From: an uncultured Oscillospiraceae bacterium | Lineage (GTDB): Bacteria > Bacillota > Clostridia > Oscillospirales > Oscillospiraceae | Direction: 5' to 3' | Assembly: GCA_934623545.1 (NCBI GenBank) | Contig: CAKTVN010000024.1 | Coordinates: 1 to 12,581 of the forward strand | Length of the DNA stretch: 12,581 nucleotides | Position numbers and translations under genes: made by a program | The notes under the pieces: generated by a model | The model's input: the letters and a program-made list of their open reading frames with translations, nothing else | What the model was told of the DNA's origin: nothing | The model's database searches: none | In this document: positions 6,525 through 12,581 of the stretch, piece by piece | How positions within the stretch are numbered: position 1 is the stretch's first letter | Layout: every line of letters begins with the position of its first letter

Positions 6525-7525
6525 GTAAGAAAATCGGCTGGGCGATTCTCGGACCGGGCATCATCGGCACGACGTTTGCAAGATGCCTGCGGGAGGTGCC
6601 GGACGGCGAGCTTGTGGCGGTCGGCTCCAGAGATCTTGCGCGCAGTCAGGCGTTCTGCGCGGAACACGGCGGAACGCCGTATGGGAGCTATGAGGAAATG
6701 CTGGCGGACGAGCGGGTCGACGTGGTCTATGTGGCGACGCCTCACCATCTGCATGAGCAGCACGTCGCGCTTTGCGCCGAGGCAAAAAAGAATATTCTCT
6801 GCGAAAAGCCGTTTACATACAGCCGAGCGTCTGCGGAGCGGATGTACCGCAAATGCGAGGAGAACGGCGTGTTTATCATGGAGGGACTCTGGTCGCGCTT
6901 TTTCCCGATCTGGGAGAAAATTGTGGAGGTCAGCCGGGATCCCGCACTTGGAAGATTGATCGGGATCACGTCGTCGACGGCGTGGGGTTCGGCGTTCGAT
7001 CCGAACGGACGGACGTTCCGACCGGAGCTTGCGGGCGGTGCGCTGCTGGATGCGGGCATCTATTCCCTCGCAATCACGACGCTCATGATGGGCGCGGAGA
7101 CTCCGGTCAGCATCAAGTCGGATATGTACCTCGGCGCATCCGGCGTCGATGAGCAGGATACGATCCTGCTGCGTTATCCGTCCGGCGCATTTGCGAGCAT
7201 CCACTGCGGGCTTCAGGGACACGATCATGAAACGCGGCTGATCTATGAAAACGCAACGATCGAGATCCCGCGCCACCGCAATCCGGAGCACTTCCGCTTG
7301 GTGGAGGGTGCGACGCGCGAGCGCTGGCACGCGGGACGCATACAGGAATTTGTATATCCCTATTATGACGAGGGCTTCCAATTTGAGGCGATGCACGTTC
7401 AGGAATGTATCCGCATGGGACTCAAGTGCAGCCCGCGTGTGCCGCCGGAGGAGACATACCGGCTGATGGAGATCTGCGATGAGGTCCGCCGGCAGGGGAA
7501 TTTTGTATATCCGTTTGAAAAGTAA
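6521..7525 (+). CDS. Gfo/Idh/MocA-family NAD(P)-dependent sugar dehydrogenase
   Basis: This is an oxidoreductase of 334 residues. The N-terminal Rossmann fold has the dinucleotide motif GPGIIG (11-16). EKP (95-97) carries the conserved lysine, and GGALLDAGIYSL (172-183) holds D177 and Y181. The lysine/tyrosine pair and the EGLWSRFFP stretch (121-129) place it near dimeric dihydrodiol dehydrogenases and the D-xylose dehydrogenases of this superfamily. The likely reaction is oxidation of an aldose at C1 to a lactone with reduction of NAD(P)+. The start at 6521 is preceded by AAGGAG (6508-6513) and overlaps the hydrolase stop by four bases. An in-frame ATG at 6458 lies inside the hydrolase gene and is rejected. 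Substrate is unknown; other members act on inositols or amino sugars, so aldose oxidation is an inference from the neighbouring lactonase-like and dehydratase genes. Confidence 0.92.
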   Translation: MSKKIGWAILGPGIIGTTFARCLREVPDGELVAVGSRDLARSQAFCAEHGGTPYGSYEEMLADERVDVVYVATPHHLHEQHVALCAEAKKNILCEKPFTYSRASAERMYRKCEENGVFIMEGLWSRFFPIWEKIVEVSRDPALGRLIGITSSTAWGSAFDPNGRTFRPELAGGALLDAGIYSLAITTLMMGAETPVSIKSDMYLGASGVDEQDTILLRYPSGAFASIHCGLQGHDHETRLIYENATIEIPRHRNPEHFRLVEGATRERWHAGRIQEFVYPYYDEGFQFEAMHVQECIRMGLKCSPRVPPEETYRLMEICDEVRRQGNFVYPFEK

Positions 7526-7560
7526 AATAGAAAGGTAAAAAACAACAGGAGGATTTGAAA

Positions 7561-8220
7561 ATGAAGAACTGGAAAGAGATCAGAGAGCGCTTTTTGAAGC
7601 TTTATGTTCCGGCGGTTGCGGATGTTCTGGACGAAATGGGCTATGAATTTCAGGTCTGCGCGCCGAATCTGCGTCCGCTTGAGAAGGACATGAAGCTTGC
7701 AGGACCGGCGTTTACCATCAAGGGTCAGCGGGACGGAACGCACGAATTCGATATGAGCAAGCGCATCGGCCCCGGCATCCTGGACCATCTCGAAGAAGGC
7801 TGCGTCGCGGTGTATGATACCTCCGGCGACCCGGAGACCGGTCACTGGGGCGAGCTCTGGAGCGGCGGCGCGATGGCGCGCGGCTGTGTCGGCTGCCTGC
7901 TGGACGGCGGCATCCGCGATACGGCATACATCATCCGCCAGGGCTTCCCGATGTACTATAAGTATATCAGCCCGAACGACGCGATGGGACGCTTCTCGAT
8001 CACGGAGTGGCAGACCAATGTGACCATCGGCGGTGTGATCGTGCATCCGGGCGACTATATCTTCGGCGACTATGACGGCGTTGTCGTTGTTCCGAAGGAT
8101 GTTACTATGGAGGTCCTGGAGAAGGCGGAGAAGATCGTTGAGATCGAGAACAGCATCCGCGCGGAGGTAAAGGAAGGCGCGTCGCTCGGCGGACTTTATA
8201 TCAAATACGGACGCTTCTGA
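7561..8220 (+). CDS. RraA / HMG-aldolase superfamily protein (putative keto-acid aldolase)
   Basis: This 219-residue protein has the RraA fold, a trimer-forming family that includes the RNase E inhibitor RraA and the class II pyruvate aldolases for 4-hydroxy-4-methyl-2-oxoglutarate and 4-carboxy-4-hydroxy-2-oxoadipate. DGGIRD (115-120) supplies the conserved R119-D120 pair. In aldolase members a carboxylate precedes that arginine by 21 residues (D-X20-R-D); here the position is E98 in GELWSGG. Other family stretches are AGPAFTIKG (47-55) and GDYIFGDYDGVVVVP (164-178). AGGAGG (7547-7552) sits eight bases before the ATG, so the in-frame TTG at 7555 is unlikely to be the start. It lies between a sugar dehydrogenase and a sugar-acid dehydratase, and no KDG or KDPG aldolase is present. 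Cleavage of the 2-keto-3-deoxy acid to pyruvate and an aldehyde is therefore a reasonable but unproven role. Confidence 0.88.
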   Translation: MKNWKEIRERFLKLYVPAVADVLDEMGYEFQVCAPNLRPLEKDMKLAGPAFTIKGQRDGTHEFDMSKRIGPGILDHLEEGCVAVYDTSGDPETGHWGELWSGGAMARGCVGCLLDGGIRDTAYIIRQGFPMYYKYISPNDAMGRFSITEWQTNVTIGGVIVHPGDYIFGDYDGVVVVPKDVTMEVLEKAEKIVEIENSIRAEVKEGASLGGLYIKYGRF

Positions 8221-8247
8221 TCGGAAGCCGGACAAGGAGAGAATAAG

Positions 8248-9915
8248 ATGGCAAAGCGTTTGACGAGCGATATCCTTCTGGATGGCAGCGAGCTGAAAAA
8301 TCTGACGGCGTGCTCCCGGAGCGGGATCTTCGGCGCCCTCGGTCTCGACCGCATGGATCTTCAGCGCAAACCTTTGATCGGTATCGTGAACTCCTATACG
8401 AATATCAACCCCGGACATATGCATTTGGATAAGCTGGCGGAGGCAGTTAAGGAGGGCATCCTTCAGGCGGGCGGCACGGCGTTTGAATTCAACACTCCGG
8501 CGCCCTGCGACGCGACCAGCTGCGGGCTTGAAACGATGAAATATATCCTGCCGCAGCGAGATCTGATCGCGGACAGCATCGAAATGATGGTGCGCTGCAA
8601 TTCCTTTGATGGACTTGTATTTCTGTCCTCCTGCGACAAGATCGTGCCGGGACAGCTCATGGCAGCGGCGCGGCTGAACATCCCGTCGATTTTCGTGACC
8701 GGCGGTCCCGGGCTTCCGCATCTGTTTTTCGCACCGAAAAATATGTGCGGCGATCCCAGCAAGGACTATATGCGCACGGGCGACGATGCGCTTCAGGATC
8801 AGATCTTCCATCATGAATGCCCGGGCGCCGGCGCTTGCAGCGGATTTGGCACTGCCAATACGATGCAGAGCATGGCGGAGGTCCTGGGTCTGACGCTGCC
8901 GCTGTGCGCCACGACGCACGCGGTGGACGCGGCAAAGCTGCGCTTTGCGCGCGCAAGCGGACGGCGCGTGGTGGAAATGGTGCTGGAAGGTCTGTGCCCG
9001 CGGAAGATCCTGACGAAGCAGGCGTTTGAAAACGCCATTGCGGTCCATACGGCGATGGGCGGCTCGACCAATGCGGTGATGCACCTGATGGCGATCGCGC
9101 ATGAATGCGGTGTGCCGCTGGCAATGGAGGATTTCGAGCGGATCGGCAAGGGGATCCCCTGCGTCTGCGGCGTGGAGCCCTCCGGCTCGTATTCGCAGCT
9201 GGATCTGCACCGGGCGGGCGGAATGCCGGCGCTCGAAAAGCGGATCGAGAAGTTCCTTCATAAGGACGCGCTGACGGTAGAGGGGATCACAGTCGGGCAG
9301 CTGGTCGAGAAGGCGGAAATTACAGACGAGGCGGTGATCCGCCCGCTGGACGATCCGTTCTTTGAAGGCGGCGGGCTTGCGATCATGCACGGCAATCTGG
9401 CGCCGGATACGGGCGTCATCAAGGCAAGCGCGGTCCGCCCGGAGATGCGTGTGCATACGGGACTGGCGGTCTGCTTTAACAGCGAGGTCGAGGCGCGCCT
9501 CGGCATCGATCAGGGCAAGGTCCATGACGGCGATGTGATCGTCATCCGCTATGAGGGACCGAAGGGCGGTCCCGGAATGCGCGAGATGCTCCTGATCACG
9601 CGTTATCTGGTTTATACGGGAAAGGGCGACACGGTCGCGCTGGTTACAGACGGACGCTTTTCCGGCTTTACGTCGGGACCCGCAGTTGGACACGTCTGCC
9701 CGGAGGCGGCGGATGGCGGACCCATCGCGCTGGTGGAGGACGGCGATCTGATCACCATCGATATTCCGAACGGGACGCTGACGCTCCATGTCAGCGACGA
9801 GGTCCTGGCAGAGCGGAAAAAGAACTGGAAGCCGGTTCGCCGTGAGCTGGACGGCTATCTGCGCAGATACGCAGAAAGCGTAAAGCCGGCGGCACAGGGT
9901 GCTTGGCTCGATTGA
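8248..9915 (+). CDS. IlvD/Edd-family dehydratase (putative sugar-acid dehydratase)
   Basis: This is an iron-sulfur dehydratase of 555 residues. Cluster and metal motifs are clear: SCDKIVPG (128-135, with C129, D130 and K131), CPGAGACSG (191-199, with C197 as cluster ligand), a metal-binding aspartate in PAPCDATSCG (84-93), EGPKGGPGM (436-444) and the catalytic-serine loop TDGRFSGFTSG (467-477, S472). Where [2Fe-2S] members have a third cysteine (PCN), this protein has NPGHMHL (54-60), like Escherichia coli IlvD, a [4Fe-4S] enzyme. The family dehydrates dihydroxy acids, either in branched-chain amino-acid synthesis (IlvD) or on sugar acids (Edd, xylonate, arabinonate, gluconate). Being inside a sugar-transport and dehydrogenase operon argues for the sugar-acid role, yielding a 2-keto-3-deoxy acid. 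The ribosome site AAGGAG (8234-8239) is eight bases before the ATG. Confidence 0.93.
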   Translation: MAKRLTSDILLDGSELKNLTACSRSGIFGALGLDRMDLQRKPLIGIVNSYTNINPGHMHLDKLAEAVKEGILQAGGTAFEFNTPAPCDATSCGLETMKYILPQRDLIADSIEMMVRCNSFDGLVFLSSCDKIVPGQLMAAARLNIPSIFVTGGPGLPHLFFAPKNMCGDPSKDYMRTGDDALQDQIFHHECPGAGACSGFGTANTMQSMAEVLGLTLPLCATTHAVDAAKLRFARASGRRVVEMVLEGLCPRKILTKQAFENAIAVHTAMGGSTNAVMHLMAIAHECGVPLAMEDFERIGKGIPCVCGVEPSGSYSQLDLHRAGGMPALEKRIEKFLHKDALTVEGITVGQLVEKAEITDEAVIRPLDDPFFEGGGLAIMHGNLAPDTGVIKASAVRPEMRVHTGLAVCFNSEVEARLGIDQGKVHDGDVIVIRYEGPKGGPGMREMLLITRYLVYTGKGDTVALVTDGRFSGFTSGPAVGHVCPEAADGGPIALVEDGDLITIDIPNGTLTLHVSDEVLAERKKNWKPVRRELDGYLRRYAESVKPAAQGAWLD

Positions 9916-9934
9916 CAAAAAATCAGGAGGAATT

Positions 9935-11137
9935 ATGCAGGCATTTACATATTATTCTCCGACGAAGATCATTTTCGGAAAAGAGGCGCAGAAAAAGACC
10001 GCCGCCTGTATCCGGGAGCTTCAGGTGTCACGTGTGCTGATCGTCTATGGCTCGGAGCGCGTGGTGAAAACTGGGCTGATGGAGCAGGTGACGAAGGAGC
10101 TGGACGCGGAAAGCATCCGTTGGGAGACGCTGGGCGGCGTTGTGGCAAATCCGCGCGTGGATCTGACACGGGAGGGCGTCCGCAGAGCGATCGCGATGCA
10201 GGCGCAGCTGATCCTTGCCATTGGCGGCGGAAGCGTCATTGACACCGCAAAGGGGATCGCCGCCGGCGCGGCAAATCCGGGCACGGACATCTGGGAATAC
10301 TGGAGTGGGAAAAAGCGCTTTACGAAGAGCCTTCCGGTCGGCTCGATCCTGACGATCGCAGCCGCGGGCAGCGAAACCAGCAATTCTGCCGTTTTGACGA
10401 ACGACGACACGCTGGAAAAGCGCGGCGTAACGAATGAGCGGAACCGCCCGGTATTTGCGATCATGAATCCGGAGCTGACCTATTCCCTGCCGCGCTATCA
10501 GGTGGCAGCCGGTGTGACGGACATTATCATGCACACACTGGAACGTTATTTTACGCCGTGGCAGGGCAACCATATGAGCGACGCGATCGCCGAGGGACTG
10601 ATCGGCACGATGCTGAAATACGGACCGAAGGGCGTTGAAAACACGCACGACTATGAGGCGATGAGCGAGATCATGTGGGCGGGCAGCCTGTCGCATATCG
10701 ACCTGACCGGGCTTGGCTGCGAGCCGCCCGGAGGCGGACGCCTCGGAGACTGGGGCACGCATCAGCTTGGTATGGAGATCGGCGGGATGTATGACCTGAC
10801 GCACGGCGCGACGCTTTCTGCTGTCTGGGGCTCCTGGGCGAGATATGTCTGCGACGCGGATGATGCGCGCTTTGCGCAGCTCGGTCGCAATGTGTTCCAG
10901 ATCGCGGTGCAGAACGACCGCGAAGCGGCAATGCAGACCATCGACGCGATGGAGGCTTTTTTCCGCTCGATCGGGATGCCGACCTGCTTCACGGAGCTCG
11001 GCATCGGTGTCTTGCCGGAGGAGCAGCTGCGGAAGCTGGCGGACAACTGTTCGTTCCATCATACGCGGACCATCAGCTGCTTTAAGACGCTGGATGCCGA
11101 GGATATGTACAAAATTTATAAGATGTCCAACCACTGA
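9935..11137 (+). CDS. Iron-containing alcohol dehydrogenase (group III)
   Basis: This is a cytoplasmic NAD(P)H-dependent alcohol dehydrogenase/aldehyde reductase of 400 residues. The nucleotide-binding GGGSVIDTAK lies at 97-106. Expected metal ligands are D196 and H200 (VTDIIMH), H276 (DWGTH) and H290 (DLTHG). It resembles butanol dehydrogenase/YqhD-type enzymes, which reduce short aldehydes such as glycolaldehyde, lactaldehyde or glyceraldehyde. Residues 261-270 (CEPPGGGRLG), just before the metal-binding DWGTH, appear about six residues longer than in YqhD. AGGAGG (9925-9930) precedes the ATG by four bases, and the gene starts 19 bases after the dehydratase stop. An upstream in-frame ATG at 9899 overlaps the dehydratase and is rejected. 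As the last gene of the operon it would fit reduction of the aldehyde released by aldol cleavage (inference). Confidence 0.92.
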   Translation: MQAFTYYSPTKIIFGKEAQKKTAACIRELQVSRVLIVYGSERVVKTGLMEQVTKELDAESIRWETLGGVVANPRVDLTREGVRRAIAMQAQLILAIGGGSVIDTAKGIAAGAANPGTDIWEYWSGKKRFTKSLPVGSILTIAAAGSETSNSAVLTNDDTLEKRGVTNERNRPVFAIMNPELTYSLPRYQVAAGVTDIIMHTLERYFTPWQGNHMSDAIAEGLIGTMLKYGPKGVENTHDYEAMSEIMWAGSLSHIDLTGLGCEPPGGGRLGDWGTHQLGMEIGGMYDLTHGATLSAVWGSWARYVCDADDARFAQLGRNVFQIAVQNDREAAMQTIDAMEAFFRSIGMPTCFTELGIGVLPEEQLRKLADNCSFHHTRTISCFKTLDAEDMYKIYKMSNH

Positions 11138-11149
11138 GTCATATGTACG

Positions 11150-11178
11150 GATGGAAGAGCGGGTCAAGCTCTTCCATC
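11150..11178 (+). terminator. Hairpin terminator at the end of the catabolic operon
   Basis: GATGGAAGAGC (11150-11160) pairs perfectly with GCTCTTCCATC (11168-11178) around a seven-base loop, 13 bases after the alcohol dehydrogenase stop. The following TCTTATG is a weak T-tract, so termination may be partial, but a new promoter begins only 39 bases further on. Confidence 0.7.
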
Positions 11179-11216
11179 TCTTATGAACGCGAAAACGCGG
11201 CTTCAAGCGGCAGATG

Positions 11217-11245
11217 TTTACAGAAACACAGCCGTATGTTATAAT
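11217..11245 (+). promoter_or_regulatory. Predicted promoter of the sugar kinase gene
   Basis: TTTACA (11217-11222, five of six consensus bases) is followed after 17 bases by a perfect TATAAT (11240-11245). A TG one base upstream makes an extended -10. Transcription would start near 11252, leaving a leader of about 43 bases. I find no copy of the GntR palindrome here, so the kinase is probably controlled separately from the operon, or constitutive. Confidence 0.75.
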
Positions 11246-11294
11246 CCATAAAAACGGTCGGCGCGGCGCGAAATGCCGTGCGGGAGGTACGAAA

Positions 11295-12320
11295 ATGAAG
11301 GTTTTGACGTTTGGCGAGATCATGCTCCGCCTGAAAGCGCCGGGACACGAGCGCTTTTTCCAAAGTCCGATGCTCGAGGCTACCTTTGGCGGCGGCGAAG
11401 CGAACGTGGCAGTCTCCCTTGCAAACTACGGCATGGACGCGGAATTCCTGACCGTTCTGCCGAAAAACGACATTGCAGAGTGCTGCATCCGCGAGCTGCG
11501 CTATTTCGGCGTGGACACAAAGAAGATCGTCCGCGGCGAGGGACGGATGGGCATCTACTACTTAGAGGGTGGCGCGAACCAGCTGCCGAGCAAGGTCGTT
11601 TACGATCGCGCGTATTCCTCGATCGCGCTGGCAAAGCCCGGCGATATCAACTGGGACAAAGCCTTTGAAGGCGTGGATTGGTTCCATATCACGGGTATTA
11701 CGCCTGCGATTTCCGAATCCGCAATGGAGCTGTCTCTTGAGTCCGTTAAGGAAGCGAAGAAGCGGAACATCACGGTTTCCTGCGACCTCAACTACCGCAA
11801 GAACCTCTGGAAGTATGGCAAGAAGGCCAGCGAGGTCATGCGGGAGCTTGCAAAGTATGTCGATGTGGCGATCGCCAACGAAGAAGACGTGCAGAAGTCG
11901 CTCGAAATTACCGTCGATGTGAACGTCGAATCCGGCGAGCTGGATCGCGAAAAGTACCGCGCGCTCGGCAACAAAGTTTTGGAAGCCTACCCGAACATGA
12001 AGTGCATCGCGATCACGCTGCGCGAGAGCCACAGCGCGGACTGGAACGGCTGGGCGGCGTGCCTGAACGACGGCAAGGACTTCTATGTGTCTAAAAAGTA
12101 CGAGATCCGTGATATCATTGACCGCGTGGGCGGCGGCGACTCGTTTGCCGGCGGTCTGATCTACGGTCTGAACAATTATGAGGACAAGCAGTCCGCGCTC
12201 GAGTTTGCGGTCGCGGCAAGCTGCCTCAAGCACAGTGTCATCGGTGACTTTAACCGTGTCGGCGTTTCTGACGTGGAAAAGCTCATGGGCGGCGACGGCA
12301 CGGGAAGAGTACAGAGATAA
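11295..12320 (+). CDS. kdgK: PfkB-family sugar kinase, probable 2-keto-3-deoxygluconate kinase
   Basis: This is a ribokinase-fold kinase of 341 residues. GGGEANVAV (32-40) is the N-terminal substrate-binding glycine-rich stretch, DLNYR (164-168) is typical of KDG kinases, and [12 protein letters not shown] (276-287) is the C-terminal PfkB signature with D282 as the catalytic base. The expected reaction is ATP-dependent phosphorylation of 2-keto-3-deoxygluconate to KDPG. GGGAGG (11282-11287) lies seven bases before the ATG at 11295; the frame stays open upstream through the promoter region, so a longer start is unlikely. It has its own promoter and terminator. Its substrate is the kind of product the upstream dehydratase would make, linking the two units functionally. 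No KDPG aldolase gene is in the window. Another 2-keto-3-deoxy acid or a ketohexose is the main alternative substrate. Confidence 0.88.
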   Translation: MKVLTFGEIMLRLKAPGHERFFQSPMLEATFGGGEANVAVSLANYGMDAEFLTVLPKNDIAECCIRELRYFGVDTKKIVRGEGRMGIYYLEGGANQLPSKVVYDRAYSSIALAKPGDINWDKAFEGVDWFHITGITPAISESAMELSLESVKEAKKRNITVSCDLNYRKNLWKYGKKASEVMRELAKYVDVAIANEEDVQKSLEITVDVNVESGELDREKYRALGNKVLEAYPNMKCIAITLRESHSADWNGWAACLNDGKDFYVSKKYEIRDIIDRVGGGDSFAGGLIYGLNNYEDKQSALEFAVAASCLKHSVIGDFNRVGVSDVEKLMGGDGTGRVQR

Positions 12321-12327
12321 AAGATAT

Positions 12328-12352
12328 GCCGCCCGCAAGGGCGGCGCTTTTA
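12328..12352 (+). terminator. Intrinsic terminator of the kinase gene
   Basis: GCCGCCC (12328-12334) pairs with GGGCGGC (12339-12345) around a GCAA tetraloop and is followed by GCTTTTAT. It begins seven bases after the kinase stop codon. Confidence 0.85.
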
Positions 12353-12373
12353 TGCCGCGAAAGTGGCAGTTTT

Positions 12374-12513
12374 GTCACCCCGGAGGGGTGACGCCTCATC
12401 ATCTGTGCCGCAGGCACAGGGGCTGCCGCGCCCGAAGGACGCGGGGCAATTCGTCACCCGAAGGGTGATGCCTCTTTGCGCCCGCAAGGGCGCAAGCCGC
12501 GCCAAAGGCGCGG
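12374..12513. repeat. Right array of six short hairpins
   Basis: Six inverted repeats with three- or four-base loops lie downstream of the kinase terminator: 12374-12392, 12403-12419, 12426-12444, 12453-12469, 12476-12495 and 12497-12513. Loops are GGA, GCA, GAA, GAA, GCAA and AAA. Arms GTCACCC/GGGTGAC, TTGCGCCC/GGGCGCAA and CCGCGCC/GGCGCGG reappear from the left array. The stretch 12425-12514 aligns with the reverse complement of about 80-169 in the same hairpin order. Relative to the gene each array follows, the loops are purine-rich (GNA or AGA type) on both sides. No coding frame of credible composition overlaps it. Confidence 0.85.
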
Positions 12514-12545
12514 AACATTTTTCGTATTCACCGATGTGCCGTTGT

Positions 12546-12563
12546 AGTTGCGCGACCGCAACT
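12546..12563. other. Terminal 7-bp hairpin
   Basis: AGTTGCG (12546-12552) pairs with CGCAACT (12557-12563) around CGAC. It is separated from the preceding array by about 30 bases without hairpins and has a pyrimidine-containing loop, so it may be unrelated. The rest of the window to 12581 shows no gene that I recognise. Confidence 0.45.
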
Positions 12564-12581
12564 GTCGCTCCGCGGGCGTTC

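Noticed and set aside
7399..9918. An 839-residue open frame on the minus strand opposite the RraA-like and dehydratase genes
   Set aside because: Its codons are exactly in register with the plus-strand dehydratase codons, so it stays open simply because that gene avoids TTA, CTA and TCA. The translation is Arg/His/Asp-rich with no family motif, no ribosome site, and spans two convincing genes.
10028..11323. A 431-residue minus-strand open frame opposite the alcohol dehydrogenase
   Set aside because: It is a shadow of a gene with a full set of metal and cofactor motifs; its composition is unlike a real protein, and it runs through the terminator and kinase promoter.
81..12513. Inverted terminal repeats of a 12-kb transposon
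   Set aside because: There is no transposase or recombinase in the window, the arrays are mosaic rather than precise ends, and gene orientation alone explains the inversion. It is kept only as an alternative in the findings.

Overview
The window looks like a Bacillota chromosome, most likely a gut-type Clostridia (Oscillospiraceae-like, an inference). It is GC-rich, with strong AGGAGG ribosome binding sites, canonical TTGACA/TATAAT promoters and a lipoprotein-type solute-binding protein. All confident genes but one lie on the plus strand. They form a compact sugar-catabolism locus bounded on both sides by arrays of short hairpins.

Layout. Positions 1-262 hold an isolated 13-bp hairpin and an array of eight small hairpins. 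Next is a minus-strand TVP38/TMEM64-family membrane protein (262-975). A divergent intergenic region carries a promoter on each strand and leads into a FadR-subfamily GntR regulator (1207-1959). Its promoter contains a palindrome (ATCAGACGTCTGAT) that recurs in near-identical form just downstream of the -10 of the next promoter (2019-2079). That promoter drives an apparent nine-kilobase operon: lipoprotein sugar-binding protein, Rbs-type permease, double ATPase, UlaG-like metallo-beta-lactamase-fold hydrolase, Gfo/Idh/MocA dehydrogenase, RraA-like protein, IlvD/Edd dehydratase and iron-type alcohol dehydrogenase. It ends at a hairpin (11150-11178). A PfkB-family kinase resembling 2-keto-3-deoxygluconate kinase follows on its own promoter (11217-11245) and ends in a good intrinsic terminator. 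The last 200 bases are a second hairpin array, partly homologous to the first but inverted.

How the genes may work together (inference). The ABC transporter imports a free, unphosphorylated sugar. The Gfo/Idh/MocA enzyme oxidises it to a lactone, the UlaG-like hydrolase opens the lactone to an aldonate, and the IlvD/Edd enzyme dehydrates that to a 2-keto-3-deoxy acid. The RraA-like protein, from a superfamily with pyruvate aldolases, could split this to pyruvate plus an aldehyde, which the iron alcohol dehydrogenase could reduce, rebalancing the NAD(P)H made in the first step. The separately controlled kinase offers a semi-phosphorylative branch, but no KDPG aldolase is present here. The sugar cannot be named from sequence alone. 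This redox-closed oxidative sugar pathway, under one GntR regulator with a visible operator pair, is the strongest candidate for an undescribed system in the window.
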